From positions 1 to 5,699 of the forward strand of contig DFDI01000079.1 of assembly GCA_002367635.1 (NCBI GenBank): a stretch of 5,699 nucleotides of DNA, written 5' to 3'. The notes below the pieces were generated by a model, which saw only the letters and a list, made by a program, of their open reading frames with translations, was not told where the DNA came from and did no database searches. The stretch comes from Betaproteobacteria bacterium UBA3031 (GTDB lineage Bacteria; Pseudomonadota; Gammaproteobacteria; Burkholderiales; Eutrophovitaceae). Numbering within the stretch: the stretch's first letter is position 1; each line of letters opens with the position of its first letter. The position numbers were made by a program, and so were the translations under genes. Positions 5,382-5,699 of this stretch are shown piece after piece.

Positions 5382-5699
5382 CTAAAACGCTCCTCCTCTG
5401 GAACTATGACCTCCATCAACGTTAACAACAATTCCGCTGAGGTAGGAGGCGCGTGCAGACGCAAGAAACAAAACCACATCAGCGACTTCAGTAGTGGTTG
5501 CAGCCCGGCCATAGGGGAGGCCCTTCAACAGGTCAGGCCACCGATCTTCACTGCCCAGTTCTAGCGCAGCTTTAGTCTTCATCAAGGTGACCAAACGATC
5601 CGTTTCCACCGCGCCTGGGCTCACAGCCAAACAACGTATGCCATCCTTAAAACTATTACTACCTAGAGCTCGAGAGAATGCATTTAACGACGCATTCGC
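5382..5699 (-). CDS. Short-chain dehydrogenase/reductase (SDR), C-terminal 105 residues
   Basis: The minus-strand frame is open from the right window edge to the TAG at 5382-5384, giving the last 105 residues of a classical SDR; the cofactor loop and catalytic Ser/Tyr lie beyond the edge. Visible are S-L-N-A-F-S-R-A-L-G (residues 4-13 of the part), G-I-R-C-L-A-V-S-P-G-A-V-E-T-D-R (20-35), the variable substrate lobe, G-R-A-A-T-T-T-E-V-A-D-V-V-L-F-L-A-S (about 64-81) and S-G-I-V-V-N-V-D-G-G (about 87-96) before a short tail. A TTG at 5630 opens a shorter frame but is an internal leucine, since family sequence continues upstream without a break. Counting 26 residues back from the Pro of P-G, where YxxxK SDRs have the catalytic Lys, gives Asn (codon 5694-5696). 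It converges with the dehydratase; substrate unknown. Confidence 0.9.
   Translation of the reverse strand, partial: ANASLNAFSRALGSNSFKDGIRCLAVSPGAVETDRLVTLMKTKAALELGSEDRWPDLLKGLPYGRAATTTEVADVVLFLASARASYLSGIVVNVDGGHSSRGGAF

Overview
The window reads as ordinary chromosomal DNA from a moderate-GC proteobacterium. A beta- or gammaproteobacterial lineage is my guess, because SoxZ opens in the M-R-I style I associate with Burkholderiales-like sequences; I cannot place it more precisely. Genes are densely packed and several start codons lack a clear Shine-Dalgarno sequence. No rRNA, tRNA, CRISPR array, insertion sequence or phage gene was seen.

Layout. The left end (1-704, minus strand) is the start of a thiosulfate-oxidation (sox) operon: soxY, with a twin-arginine signal and a C-terminal sulfur-carrying cysteine, then soxZ, which is cut by the window edge. 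A 167-bp gap upstream of soxY (705-871) holds three perfect palindromes. Next, still on the minus strand, a classical short-chain dehydrogenase (1362-2138) is followed 16 bp downstream by a GNAT acetyltransferase (872-1345). A 192-bp divergent intergenic region (2139-2330) separates this pair from a plus-strand group: an MFS transporter of the fosmidomycin-resistance (Fsr) type (2331-3536), an unrecognised two-TM membrane protein (3549-4109) and an enolase-superfamily dehydratase of the mandelate racemase subgroup (4170-5303). The right end (5382-5699, minus) is the C-terminal part of a second SDR, convergent with the dehydratase.

How the genes may work together. SoxYZ is the periplasmic carrier on which thiosulfate sulfur is oxidised, so the host is probably a sulfur-oxidising mixotroph or heterotroph. 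The dehydratase, MFS transporter and SDR resemble parts of a non-phosphorylative acid-sugar pathway (uptake, dehydration to a 2-keto-3-deoxy acid, NAD-dependent oxidation); this is inferred from families and neighbourhood, and the substrate is unknown. The link between this module and the sox genes may be no more than proximity.

Main points for a second look: both SDRs appear to lack one residue of the classical N-S-Y-K catalytic tetrad (Cys for Asn in the first, Asn for Lys in the second); the unrecognised membrane protein is in frame with the transporter and separated from it by one stop codon; palindromes cluster upstream of soxY; SoxY has a second cysteine and a shortened tail; and an apparent start-stop scar (Shine-Dalgarno, ATG, AAG, TGA) follows the dehydratase gene. 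Nothing here amounts to a clearly new system.
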